The notes: generated by a model from the sequence alone, not told the origin. Shown: positions 1 through 6,389, numbered from the stretch's first letter. The stretch: DNA of 6,888 bases from Candidatus Peregrinibacteria bacterium (GCA_003566255.1 PXEC01000055.1:1-6888), one strand, 5' to 3'. Numbers and translations are program-made.

Positions 1-1458
1 AAGGCCGCGGATGTGGGAGCTGATCTTGTCGGGAAGGTGGAAGCGGGAATTCCGGAGGACGATCCTCGTAATCCGGCAGTCATAGCCGATAATGTGGGAG
101 ATAATGTGGGCGATGTCGCCGGTATGGGAGCAGATCTTTTTGAATCTTATGTGGGGTCTATAGTTGCGTCCATGATTTTGGGATTTGCGGCTTTCGGCAT
201 GAATGGCGTTTATCTTCCCATGACTTTGGCCGGTGTCGGAATAATAGCTTCTATTCTGGGATCTTTTCTTGTCAGAATCGGGAAAAACGGAGATATACAG
301 TCTGCTTTGAAGAATGGTGTTTGGGGAGCTTCGGTGTTGGTTGTTATAGCCTCTTATTTTATTATAAGGCATTTTATTGGAGTGGAAGATTCTTTGGGCG
401 TTTTCATCGCTTTGGTCGCCGGTTTGCTGGTGGGAGTTTTTATAGGTTTGGTTACGGAGTATTACACTTCTGATAAATATAAGCCTGTCAAAGGGTTGGC
501 GGATGTGTCTCAAACAGGAGCCGCGACCAACATAATCCAAGGTGTGGCTATTGGGTATAAGTCTACTGCTATTCCTGTCATTTTGATCTGTGTGGCTATA
601 TTCCTTGCGTATATGTTCGCGGGTCTTTATGGAATTGCCATTGCCGCTGTAGGTATGCTTTCCACTCTTGGGATCTCTCTTGCCGTCGATGCTTATGGGC
701 CCGTTGCCGATAACGCAGGTGGAATTGCGGAAATGGCCGGTTTGGGAGCTGAAGTGAGAAAGAAGACGGATGCCCTTGATTCCGCTGGAAACACCACCGC
801 GGCTATCGGGAAGGGTTTTGCCATAGGTTCAGCCGCTTTGACGGCTTTGGCCTTATTTGCCGCTTATACTGAAGCTGCCGGACTGTCTGTTATCGATATT
901 ATGCAGCCTACGGTTATTATAGGTTTGTTCTTGGGGGCTATGCTTCCTTTCCTTTTCTCCGCCATGACCATGTCAGCTGTTGGTCGTGCCGCGTTTGAGA
1001 TGATTGAAGAAGTAAGAAGACAATTTAGAGAAATAGACGGTCTCATGGAAGGGAAAGCTAAAGGAGATACCGCTACATGTGTTGATATTTCCACTAGAGC
1101 TGCTATCCGTGAGATGATTGTTCCCGGGTTGATGGCTGTAATCGTTCCGATTCTTGTGGGATATGTTTTGGGGACCGCCGCACTGGGAGGTCTTGTCGCT
1201 GGTGCTTTGGTTTCAGGTATTATGCTTGCTATTTCCATGGCTAATTCAGGAGGTGCTTGGGATAACGCGAAGAAGTATATTGAGGCCGGTAATTTTGGTG
1301 GAAAGGGGTCAGAAACTCACAAGGCTGCGGTTGTTGGTGACACGGTAGGTGATCCTTTTAAGGATACTTCCGGGCCAAGCATCAATATCCTTATCAAGTT
1401 GATGAGCGTTGTTTCTCTTATTTTCGCGGGAATATTCAGCGCGACCGGATTGTTTTAA
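1..1458 (+). CDS. hppA: Membrane-integral K+-dependent pyrophosphatase (ion pump), 5'-truncated by window edge
   Basis: This integral membrane pump hydrolyses cytoplasmic pyrophosphate to drive Na+ and/or H+ out across the membrane. The reading frame is open from base 1 to the TAA at 1456-1458 (485 codons), so a GTG or ATG inside it is not the true start. The family is usually 650-770 residues, so roughly the first 200, including the early helices, lie upstream. The frame opens in the catalytic motif [11 protein letters not shown], then the acidic metal/PPi-binding run [16 protein letters not shown], and near the C-terminus [14 protein letters not shown] with the conserved lysine of NILIK. 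Alanine after GNTT and glycine three residues later (residues 267 and 270 of the partial protein) are the K+-dependent signature; K+-independent enzymes carry Lys and Thr there. Glutamate in DLFESY (residue 48) is the position occupied in Na+-pumping enzymes, but some H+ pumps share it, so ion specificity stays open. A terminator follows. Confidence 0.97.
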   Translation, partial: KAADVGADLVGKVEAGIPEDDPRNPAVIADNVGDNVGDVAGMGADLFESYVGSIVASMILGFAAFGMNGVYLPMTLAGVGIIASILGSFLVRIGKNGDIQSALKNGVWGASVLVVIASYFIIRHFIGVEDSLGVFIALVAGLLVGVFIGLVTEYYTSDKYKPVKGLADVSQTGAATNIIQGVAIGYKSTAIPVILICVAIFLAYMFAGLYGIAIAAVGMLSTLGISLAVDAYGPVADNAGGIAEMAGLGAEVRKKTDALDSAGNTTAAIGKGFAIGSAALTALALFAAYTEAAGLSVIDIMQPTVIIGLFLGAMLPFLFSAMTMSAVGRAAFEMIEEVRRQFREIDGLMEGKAKGDTATCVDISTRAAIREMIVPGLMAVIVPILVGYVLGTAALGGLVAGALVSGIMLAISMANSGGAWDNAKKYIEAGNFGGKGSETHKAAVVGDTVGDPFKDTSGPSINILIKLMSVVSLIFAGIFSATGLF

Positions 1459-1475
1459 TGAAAATTCAAAATTTT

Positions 1476-1492
1476 GTGCGAGTGCGTCGCAC
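1476..1492. other. Small hairpin after hppA
   Basis: GTGCGA (1476-1481) pairs with TCGCAC (1487-1492) around a five-base loop. It directly follows an AT inverted repeat, AAAATT (1461-1466) and AATTTT (1470-1475). No T-run follows, so it is not a canonical terminator alone. It lies between the hppA stop and the main terminator and may protect the mRNA 3' end. Its function is inference; the complementarity is seen directly. Confidence 0.4.
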
Positions 1493-1503
1493 GAGCTTAC
1501 TAA

Positions 1504-1538
1504 AAAGGGCGTTTCGCGGTGGCGAACGCCCTTTGTTT
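1504..1538 (+). terminator. Rho-independent terminator of hppA
   Basis: AAAGGGCGTT (1504-1513) pairs perfectly with AACGCCCTTT (1525-1534). The stem extends by CGC/GCG after a bulged T at 1514, giving 13 pairs and a GGTG loop (1518-1521). A short T-rich tail, GTTT, follows on the plus strand. The left arm begins in a run of five A (1502-1506), so a minus-strand transcript would have stem plus U-run, and the element could work in both directions. It separates hppA from the next transcription unit. Confidence 0.85.
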
Positions 1539-1539
1539 G

Positions 1540-1548
1540 TGATATAAT
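1540..1548 (+). promoter_or_regulatory. Extended -10 promoter for the 359-aa membrane protein gene
   Basis: TGATATAAT is a perfect TGn extended -10 followed by TATAAT (1543-1548), placed just after the hppA terminator. The region where a -35 box would sit (about 1520-1525) lies in the terminator arm and does not resemble TTGACA, as expected of an extended -10 promoter. Transcription would begin near 1555, about 26 nt before the ATG at 1581. This geometry rules out the in-frame TTG at 1548 as a start, because it would lie upstream of the transcript. Confidence 0.6.
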
Positions 1549-1580
1549 TGTTAGATAAACTACACCTGTTTTTACATCAC

Positions 1581-2660
1581 ATGCCTGAAAAAAAAGGTAA
1601 AAAATCAGAGTCTAAGAAAAAACTGGAGGAACCTCTTGATTCGCCGCCGGAGCCGAGTTTTGAGCCGCTTGAAGATATCGATATGGAGCCCCCTGAGGAG
1701 GGAGATCTTGGTCCTGAACCCTCTGTTGAAGAGATTCCGGATTTTGATAAAGAAGCAGTTGAAGGGGAACATTTGGGAGGTCACGTTGACGCGCCCTTGG
1801 AAAAACCTGATTTTAAGCAGGATTTATGGGAAGCTCTTGAACAGGCGGGAATTACCAAACAGGGATTTATGAAATTTGTCACCCGATTGGGAATAGGGGT
1901 GCTTGTCCTGATATTTATTTTGTTTGGATGGAGTAGAATTTTTTCGGATCGTGAGGTGGAGGTTCCGGTTGATATTCCCGATGCTGAATTTGTTGAAGCG
2001 GGAATATATTCCATGGTTTCCGCTTATATTTTCGGTCTTGAATACGCGATAGTTGGGGATATGGATTTTTTCGATGTCAGCCCGATAGGTGCTTTTGCGG
2101 AATTGTCTTCTTTCGAGACCGCTTTCCTGATGGGAGACTTGGATGCCGAAAGACCGGAACGATTGGTGTATTACATTGAATTGTTGAGAAAGATGCAGAA
2201 TATATATGTTACGGACGTATATGCTTTGATGGATGTCTCTCTGGACAGGCGTAGCGCTATAAACAGGCACATTGCCGAATTGGATGGGTTGATCCAGGAA
2301 GGGGTTTCGGCGGTCGAGGAAATAGATAGGGTTCTGGGTGAACTTAGTGTTGAATTTTCCGAAGTCGCGGCTCAAAGGGATATGTACGAGAGAGCCTTTT
2401 TCAGTGATCTGGAAGCTTTATACGGTATGAGAGTTCAGGACAACTTGGAATCTTTTGTTGAGTTTGCGCAAAAGGCCGACAGACTGAAGGCGAAGCATAA
2501 TGCTTATGCCACAATCAGAAAAATGATTGTTAATTCTGTAAACGCTTTGTATCCGAGACATAGAGCCGTTGAGGTCAATGCGGAGGCATTGATAAAAGGA
2601 GTGAGAGTTTATGAGGTCCCCGGCGCGGATATAGACGCGATTATAAGGTTGGACTTGTAA
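1581..2660 (+). CDS. Single-pass membrane protein of unknown function with acidic Pro-rich N-terminus
   Basis: I do not recognise a family for this 359-residue protein. Residues 1-15 are lysine-rich. About 16-75 is a low-complexity acidic, proline-rich stretch, probably disordered. Residues 76-100 look like a short amphipathic helix (around DLWEALEQAG), followed by one transmembrane segment at about 103-118. Positive charges just before this segment (K98, R102) suggest the N-terminus is cytoplasmic and the 240-residue C-terminal part lies outside. That part is mostly helical, with coiled-coil-like spacing around 226-282, and contains no cysteine. The layout recalls a membrane-anchored scaffold, but that is speculation. 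ATG 1581 is preferred over TTG 1548, which sits inside the -10 box. No Shine-Dalgarno sequence precedes it. It has its own promoter and lies 55 nt upstream of rel, so co-transcription with rel is possible. The gene looks real: it has a long open frame, normal composition and a membrane segment. Confidence 0.82.
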   Translation: MPEKKGKKSESKKKLEEPLDSPPEPSFEPLEDIDMEPPEEGDLGPEPSVEEIPDFDKEAVEGEHLGGHVDAPLEKPDFKQDLWEALEQAGITKQGFMKFVTRLGIGVLVLIFILFGWSRIFSDREVEVPVDIPDAEFVEAGIYSMVSAYIFGLEYAIVGDMDFFDVSPIGAFAELSSFETAFLMGDLDAERPERLVYYIELLRKMQNIYVTDVYALMDVSLDRRSAINRHIAELDGLIQEGVSAVEEIDRVLGELSVEFSEVAAQRDMYERAFFSDLEALYGMRVQDNLESFVEFAQKADRLKAKHNAYATIRKMIVNSVNALYPRHRAVEVNAEALIKGVRVYEVPGADIDAIIRLDL

Positions 2661-2665
2661 AAGCC

Positions 2666-2694
2666 TGGCTTATTTCAAAAATCGCGGATATACT
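2666..2694 (+). promoter_or_regulatory. Possible weak promoter for rel
   Basis: TATACT (2689-2694) lies in the 55-nt gap before rel, with TGGCTT (2666-2671) 17 nt upstream as a poor -35 match. Transcription would start near 2701, giving a leader of about 15 nt. The -10 is good but the -35 is weak, and rel could simply be read through from the upstream gene. Confidence 0.3.
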
Positions 2695-2715
2695 TTTATC
2701 TTGCGTGATTAATTT

Positions 2716-4155
2716 ATGAAAATGAATGAATCGTCTTTGAAGAAAATAGAGGTATATACAAAGGAATTCGGAATTGGCGAAATGTCCGATTTGACATCCT
2801 TTTTAAATGAAAAAATTCTCGAGGAATTCAGAGATTTTTCCGATTCTTTAGGCGTAATGAAGATCCTTTCTTCTTTTAAGCTTTGTAAAGAAACGGTTTT
2901 TGCCGTTTTTTTGAGTGATCTGTATATTGACGGAGTTATTTCGGACTCCGATGTTTCCGGAAAATTCGGGGAAGAGGTTCATGATATTTTGTTTTCTTTG
3001 AAGAAATTGAATTCTTTGGATTTTGTGGAGCATGATAAGAGCGCCAGAGCTGAAGTTTTGAGAAGGATGTTTTTGACGATGGCGAAGGATTTGAGGGCCG
3101 TGATTATATGGTTGGCGTGGAAGGCCGTTAAGATGAAAAAATTGGGAGGAGAGGCCGACTCACATAGGCGATTGGTCGTTGCCAGGCAAGCAATGAACAT
3201 ATACGCTCCCATCGCCGCGAGACTAGGTATTTACAATATAAGGACACTGCTTGAAGATTTGGCTTTTAAACATATAGATCCCGACGCCTATGCCGATATA
3301 GAATTGCAAATAAATGAATTGGGCGGCGCTCAAAAGAAAAATATTGAGAGAATCATCTCTGATTTGAAGAATTTCTTGCTTAGACACGGAATAGACGCGC
3401 AGGTTGAGGGAAGAATAAAAAGCGTATATGGAATCTACAAAAAGCTGAAGAGGAAAAATTTAAGTTCCGTTAAGGATATATATGACTTTTTCGCGATACG
3501 TATAATCCTGCCTGTTGCGCCGAATGGATCTGTTGATCATTTATATTCGGTTTTGGGATTGATACATAGTGAATGGAAACCTTTTTCTCATAAGTTTAAG
3601 GATTATATATCTGTTCCGAAGCCGAACGGATATAAAAGTTTGCATACGGTTGTTTTGGGACTGGGTGAAGGTTATTTTGACAAGCCCGTCGAGATTCAGA
3701 TCCGTGACGCGGAAATGCATAGAGAATCCGAGTGCGGAATGGCTTCCCATTGGGTTTATAAAACAAAATCTTCTTCAAGTATAGATTCTCAGTCGGAATG
3801 GATAAAAGGTCTTGCAAAAATACATGAGTTTTTCCGGACCGGTTTTGGGGAGATAAGTGATGTGGATGTGGATATTTTCAAGGACATGATATTCGTTCTC
3901 ACTCCAAAGGGAGAAGTGAAGGATCTTCCCCACGGATCGGTTCCAATAGATTTTGCTTACGCGATACATACGGATTTGGGGAACAGGTGCGCTATGGCTA
4001 AAGTGAACGGGGTCGTTGTGTCTTTGGATTACGAACTTAAAAATGGGGATGTTGTTGAGATCATAACCAAAAGAAGCGCCGAACCGAAACTGAAGTGGTT
4101 ATCCGTTGTGAAAACGCCCATTGCAAAAAGCAGAATCAGAAATTGGTTTTCATAA
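2716..4155 (+). CDS. rel: Rel/RelA-family (p)ppGpp synthetase with degenerate hydrolase domain and no C-terminal regulatory domains
   Basis: A stringent-response enzyme that transfers pyrophosphate from ATP to GDP/GTP. Residues about 40-190 correspond to the HD hydrolase domain, recognisable from flanking motifs (RMFLTMAKDLRAVII, NIYAPIAARLGI, LLEDLAF). Its metal-binding set is gone: no HD pair or HDxxED motif is seen near residues 65-72, and the ADRLHNM segment reads AWKAVKM, replacing the metal Asp with W135 and the catalytic Asn with K139. The synthetase domain (about 225-350) looks intact: GRIK (232-235), D257, KFKDYISVPKPNGYKSLHT with Y306, VEIQIR (325-330), EMH (333-335) and HW (345-346). 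KFKD (293-296) resembles the RXKD motif of bifunctional Rel rather than EXDD of monofunctional RelA. A TGS domain spans about 390-450. The protein stops at 479 residues, just past TGS; full-length family members are near 730 and add helical, zinc-finger and ACT domains. No Shine-Dalgarno is seen. The 3' end overlaps convergent recO by 20 nt. Confidence 0.93.
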   Translation: MKMNESSLKKIEVYTKEFGIGEMSDLTSFLNEKILEEFRDFSDSLGVMKILSSFKLCKETVFAVFLSDLYIDGVISDSDVSGKFGEEVHDILFSLKKLNSLDFVEHDKSARAEVLRRMFLTMAKDLRAVIIWLAWKAVKMKKLGGEADSHRRLVVARQAMNIYAPIAARLGIYNIRTLLEDLAFKHIDPDAYADIELQINELGGAQKKNIERIISDLKNFLLRHGIDAQVEGRIKSVYGIYKKLKRKNLSSVKDIYDFFAIRIILPVAPNGSVDHLYSVLGLIHSEWKPFSHKFKDYISVPKPNGYKSLHTVVLGLGEGYFDKPVEIQIRDAEMHRESECGMASHWVYKTKSSSSIDSQSEWIKGLAKIHEFFRTGFGEISDVDVDIFKDMIFVLTPKGEVKDLPHGSVPIDFAYAIHTDLGNRCAMAKVNGVVVSLDYELKNGDVVEIITKRSAEPKLKWLSVVKTPIAKSRIRNWFS

Positions 4156-4741
4156 TCCTCTCCATTATTTCCCTTACTTCCTGATTTTCTTCCGGATTTA
4201 TTTTTATTTTTCCTGTTTTTCTCAAATCATTATTTTGGATGAAGTGAAAAAACTTCCGATACTTGAGGGTTAATGTTGTTTCCGTTTCTTTGAAGTCGGG
4301 GATCAATCCCGTTTTGTCCAGTAGTTTTATGGAATAATATATTGTGCCTATTTGCGGATTCTCTTTTTTTTCTATGTAGTCCATGCTTTCCAGAAAAAGT
4401 TCTTTAAGACCTTCCACTTTTTGATTTTCGTATATAAGTTTGTCCGTTATTTCCGCGATTTGCAGGGCGCAATTTGTTTTCTCAAGATCTTCTCTTATTT
4501 TTTTGAATGTGTTTACGCTTTCGACTTCCGTCAGGATTATGTTTCTCGGTCCAAAATAAAGTTGGGTTTTGCAGATATTCAGACTTTCCAGATGCCCCGT
4601 GAATTTGCTTGTTATTCTTCTCGCGCCTTTTGCGATTGCTTTTGTTTTTCCCAATTCTTCATTATACAAAAAAATCAGCTTATCCGCCTCTCCAAGATCT
4701 TTATGTCCTAATATGATCGAGGTTGTTGAATGATTTTTCAT
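4136..4741 (-). CDS. recO: DNA repair protein RecO, short form
   Basis: RecO anneals single strands and loads RecA at gaps with RecF/RecR. The N-terminal OB-fold is clear: residues 7-35 follow the family pattern (IILGHKDLGEADKLIFLYNEELGK), then AIAKGARR (35-42), the hallmark basic segment, and a strand ending about residue 78. Residues 79-201 form the helical domain, with the family-typical KLLDKTGLIPDF (139-150). At 201 residues it is shorter than the usual 230-260. The cysteine cluster that follows GLxP in many RecO proteins is absent, so no zinc site is expected. The ATG lies one base after the ftsX stop codon, and no ribosome-binding site is visible, so translation is probably coupled to ftsX. 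It ends with TGA inside the tail of convergent rel. Family assignment is secure from the N-terminal motifs. Confidence 0.93.
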   Translation of the reverse strand: MKNHSTTSIILGHKDLGEADKLIFLYNEELGKTKAIAKGARRITSKFTGHLESLNICKTQLYFGPRNIILTEVESVNTFKKIREDLEKTNCALQIAEITDKLIYENQKVEGLKELFLESMDYIEKKENPQIGTIYYSIKLLDKTGLIPDFKETETTLTLKYRKFFHFIQNNDLRKTGKIKINPEENQEVREIMERIMKTNF

Positions 4742-4742
4742 G

Positions 4743-5660
4743 TCAGTCGGTGTGTATGTCTTTCCTCATGTATTCGTGCGTTGCTATCAATGTGCTCAAA
4801 ATGCTGAGTATTATAGTCGCGGCCATTTGGGTTATGAACAGTATCTTGAAATTTATATTCACTCCCAGGCCTATGTTGTTTATTAGGATCATCATCATTA
4901 TGAATCCCAAAATCACCGCGAGGATTGCGTAAATCACACTTTCTATGATGTAAGGCGATTTGATAAACAGGTTTGAGGCTCCCACCAACTTCATTATTCC
5001 TATTTCTTTTCTTCTCGCGAAGATTGTTATTTGGATGGCGTTGAGGATTATCAGCGCGCCTCCAACCAAAAACGCCATTATCAACCAAAAAATCAGGTGT
5101 CTTGTGAATGCCGTCAAATTGATAAGATTTTCCGTCACGCTGGAAATGATGTCTCCACTTTCCGGATCATCGCTTTTTACTATATTCGAAAGATATATTT
5201 GATATTTCTCTTGGGATAAAAATTCCGCTATTGTTTTATGATGTCCCGGATCTGTTGTTGTTATGCTTATGCTTGCGGGAAGGGGATTCCCCAAATCGTA
5301 TTTTTCAAAAGCCAGCACCAGTTGCGGATGTGTTGTCTTTAGCCTTTGTAGCGCGGCGTCTTTCGATATGTATCGGGCGTTTTCCACCTCGTCAAGTTCT
5401 TCCAATTCGCTTATCAGGAATTGAGCTTGTTCGTATGTCGCGCTTTCCCGCAGATAAACATTTATATCGACTTTTCTGCTTAGATCTTTGAGCGCGTCTT
5501 GAGCTATGAAATTGACGCTGAGGATTATATTGAAAATGAAAATTATTGTTCCTATCACAAATATCGTGGCGAGCGAAAGTATTTTGTTCCGCCAGATGTT
5601 GATCAGGGCGAGTTTAAAGCTCTTGGCCAACAGGTGTGATATTGAAGGTTCTTTTTTCAT
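4743..5660 (-). CDS. ftsX: Cell-division ABC-transporter-like permease FtsX
   Basis: FtsX pairs with the ATPase FtsE at the division site and relays ATP hydrolysis to peptidoglycan hydrolases outside the cell. This 305-residue protein has the family architecture: cytoplasmic N-terminus with NIWRNKILSLAT leading into TM1 (about 28-52), a large extracellular loop (53-184) with DINVYL, ISKDAAL and NPLPASISI, then TM2 (about 186-210), the cytoplasmic motif FARRKEIGIMKLVGAS (214-229), TM3 (about 242-264) and TM4 (about 274-294). Length matches the family. The ATG at 5660 leaves the usual short N-terminal region before TM1. Codons 1-16 overlap the 3' end of the upstream nucleotidyltransferase gene by 47 nt, and recO begins one base after its TGA. 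FtsX usually sits directly behind ftsE; here no ftsE lies between it and the start of the cluster, so the partner must be encoded elsewhere. A promoter within the upstream gene ends just before the ATG. Confidence 0.95.
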   Translation of the reverse strand: MKKEPSISHLLAKSFKLALINIWRNKILSLATIFVIGTIIFIFNIILSVNFIAQDALKDLSRKVDINVYLRESATYEQAQFLISELEELDEVENARYISKDAALQRLKTTHPQLVLAFEKYDLGNPLPASISITTTDPGHHKTIAEFLSQEKYQIYLSNIVKSDDPESGDIISSVTENLINLTAFTRHLIFWLIMAFLVGGALIILNAIQITIFARRKEIGIMKLVGASNLFIKSPYIIESVIYAILAVILGFIMMMILINNIGLGVNINFKILFITQMAATIILSILSTLIATHEYMRKDIHTD

Positions 5661-6084
5661 TATCCCGATTATATTTTATTATTGAAGATTTGTACATATC
5701 AGGGCGATAGGGTCTGAGTCTTTCCACTTTCGTGTTGAATTTTAAGTCCATCAAGAGTTTTTCCAATCTGTACGTGAACGCGAACTGGTCGTATCCAAGG
5801 GCAATTATATCCGGCCGAAACTCCTTTATCACTTTTGATTTATCTTTTTTGCTTCCTAAAACAACCGTTTCAGACCACTGAGTGGCTTTTAGATTTTTAA
5901 GTCTTTCTTTTTCACTGTGGTCCGGTGATTCTCCTTTTATTTTTTTTACCGTTTCGTCTCTGGCTATTATTGTTACTATTTCGTCTCCCAGTTCTCTTGC
6001 CTGTTTAAAAAGGTTTTCGTGTCCGGCGTGGAGATAATCAAAAGTGCCGAACAACATTACTGTTTTTGTCGACTTGTTTGTCAT
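5614..6084 (-). CDS. Cytidylyltransferase-like nucleotidyltransferase (RibL-type FAD synthase / TagD superfamily)
   Basis: A 156-residue single-domain nucleotidyltransferase of the HxGH superfamily. It has GTFDYLHAGH (13-22) with the catalytic HAGH at 19-22, ARDETVKKIKG (41-51), RPDIIALGYDQ (90-100), and RPYRPDMYKSSII (124-136), which stands where the C-terminal nucleotide-binding motif of the family lies. The GYDQ and YKSS motifs resemble archaeal RibL-type FAD synthases more than TagD glycerol-3-phosphate cytidylyltransferases. The likely reaction is transfer of AMP or CMP to a phosphorylated acceptor such as FMN or glycerol 3-phosphate, but the substrate cannot be read from sequence. About 20 residues follow the last conserved motif and are encoded largely in the overlap with ftsX, so this tail may be lineage-specific. 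The start forms an ATGA overlap with the stop of the upstream 102-aa gene, pointing to translational coupling. No Shine-Dalgarno is seen. Confidence 0.88.
   Translation of the reverse strand: MTNKSTKTVMLFGTFDYLHAGHENLFKQARELGDEIVTIIARDETVKKIKGESPDHSEKERLKNLKATQWSETVVLGSKKDKSKVIKEFRPDIIALGYDQFAFTYRLEKLLMDLKFNTKVERLRPYRPDMYKSSIIKYNRDNEKRTFNITPVGQEL
5668..5696 (-). promoter_or_regulatory. Internal promoter for ftsX with near-leaderless geometry
   Basis: Read on the minus strand, TGTACA (5696-5691; four of six matches to TTGACA) is followed after exactly 17 nt by TATAAT (5673-5668). Expected initiation at about 5661 is one base before the ftsX ATG, so a transcript from here would be leaderless. 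The element lies inside the coding sequence of the upstream gene, so chance is possible, but spacing and -10 match are both ideal. Confidence 0.42.
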
Positions 6085-6389
6085 GTTGATAGATCCGGCA
6101 GTAAGAGATTAATTATTAATAAACCGATCAGGACAACTATAATTACAGAAATTAGAATAATGTCCAGTATTTTGTGTTTTTTGGATGGATCCGTCAGGGC
6201 CATTCTAAGGCTGGCGAATCCGTATATCAGACCCGTCAGTATGAACGGGATGTCCATTGTTTTGTTGAGGATGTACGCTTCTCTCAAAAAAATTTCATTT
6301 GCTATGAAGGCGCTTGATCCCAGGTGTAGGATTCCCGTGACGATGAAGAACAGAAGGGCGATTTTTTTGATGTTTTGGATTGTATTCAT
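6081..6389 (-). CDS. Small three-helix membrane protein, unknown function
   Basis: A 102-residue hydrophobic protein with three likely membrane helices: about 10-30 (after the basic KK at 8-9), 46-66, and 73-97. The short connecting loops include a basic patch, DPSKKHK (67-73), which favours that loop being cytoplasmic; this topology is inferred. I recognise no family and no catalytic motif. It is the first gene of the minus-strand cluster, with a strong promoter immediately upstream and an ATGA overlap with the nucleotidyltransferase gene, which supports it being translated. The promoter places the start of the mRNA only about three bases before the ATG. Co-occurrence with a possible lipid-head-group or flavin nucleotidyltransferase is suggestive but does not define a role. 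Confidence 0.75.
   Translation of the reverse strand: MNTIQNIKKIALLFFIVTGILHLGSSAFIANEIFLREAYILNKTMDIPFILTGLIYGFASLRMALTDPSKKHKILDIILISVIIVVLIGLLIINLLLPDLST

Noticed and set aside
864..1238. 124-codon minus-strand frame within hppA
   Set aside because: Antisense shadow of a highly conserved membrane pyrophosphatase segment.
1548..1580. TTG start at 1548 adding 11 residues to the 359-aa membrane protein
   Set aside because: The TTG lies inside the TATAAT box, upstream of the predicted transcript start, and the extra residues look unlike the Lys-rich start from ATG 1581.
1824..2375. 183-codon open frame on the minus strand
   Set aside because: It lies fully antisense to the 359-aa gene, with no promoter, no recognisable family and shadow-like composition.
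2661..2676. AAGC-CTG-GCTT hairpin after the 359-aa gene as a terminator
   Set aside because: Only four pairs, with a mismatched extension and no T-run; too weak to call.
4174..4230. T-rich plus-strand tract downstream of rel as a terminator
   Set aside because: No stem-loop precedes it; the T-richness is simply the complement of Lys/Glu codons in recO.
4352..4711. 119-codon plus-strand frame rich in Phe
   Set aside because: Antisense to recO, whose OB-fold motifs are unmistakable; the Phe-rich composition is what antisense of Lys/Glu-rich coding gives.
4755..4770. GAGGAAAG upstream of recO (minus strand) as a Shine-Dalgarno
   Set aside because: It lies more than 20 nt from the ATG, too far to act, and encodes part of the FtsX C-terminus.
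5231..5491. 86-codon plus-strand frame with a Cys/Leu-rich start
   Set aside because: Antisense to the FtsX extracellular loop, with no supporting signals.
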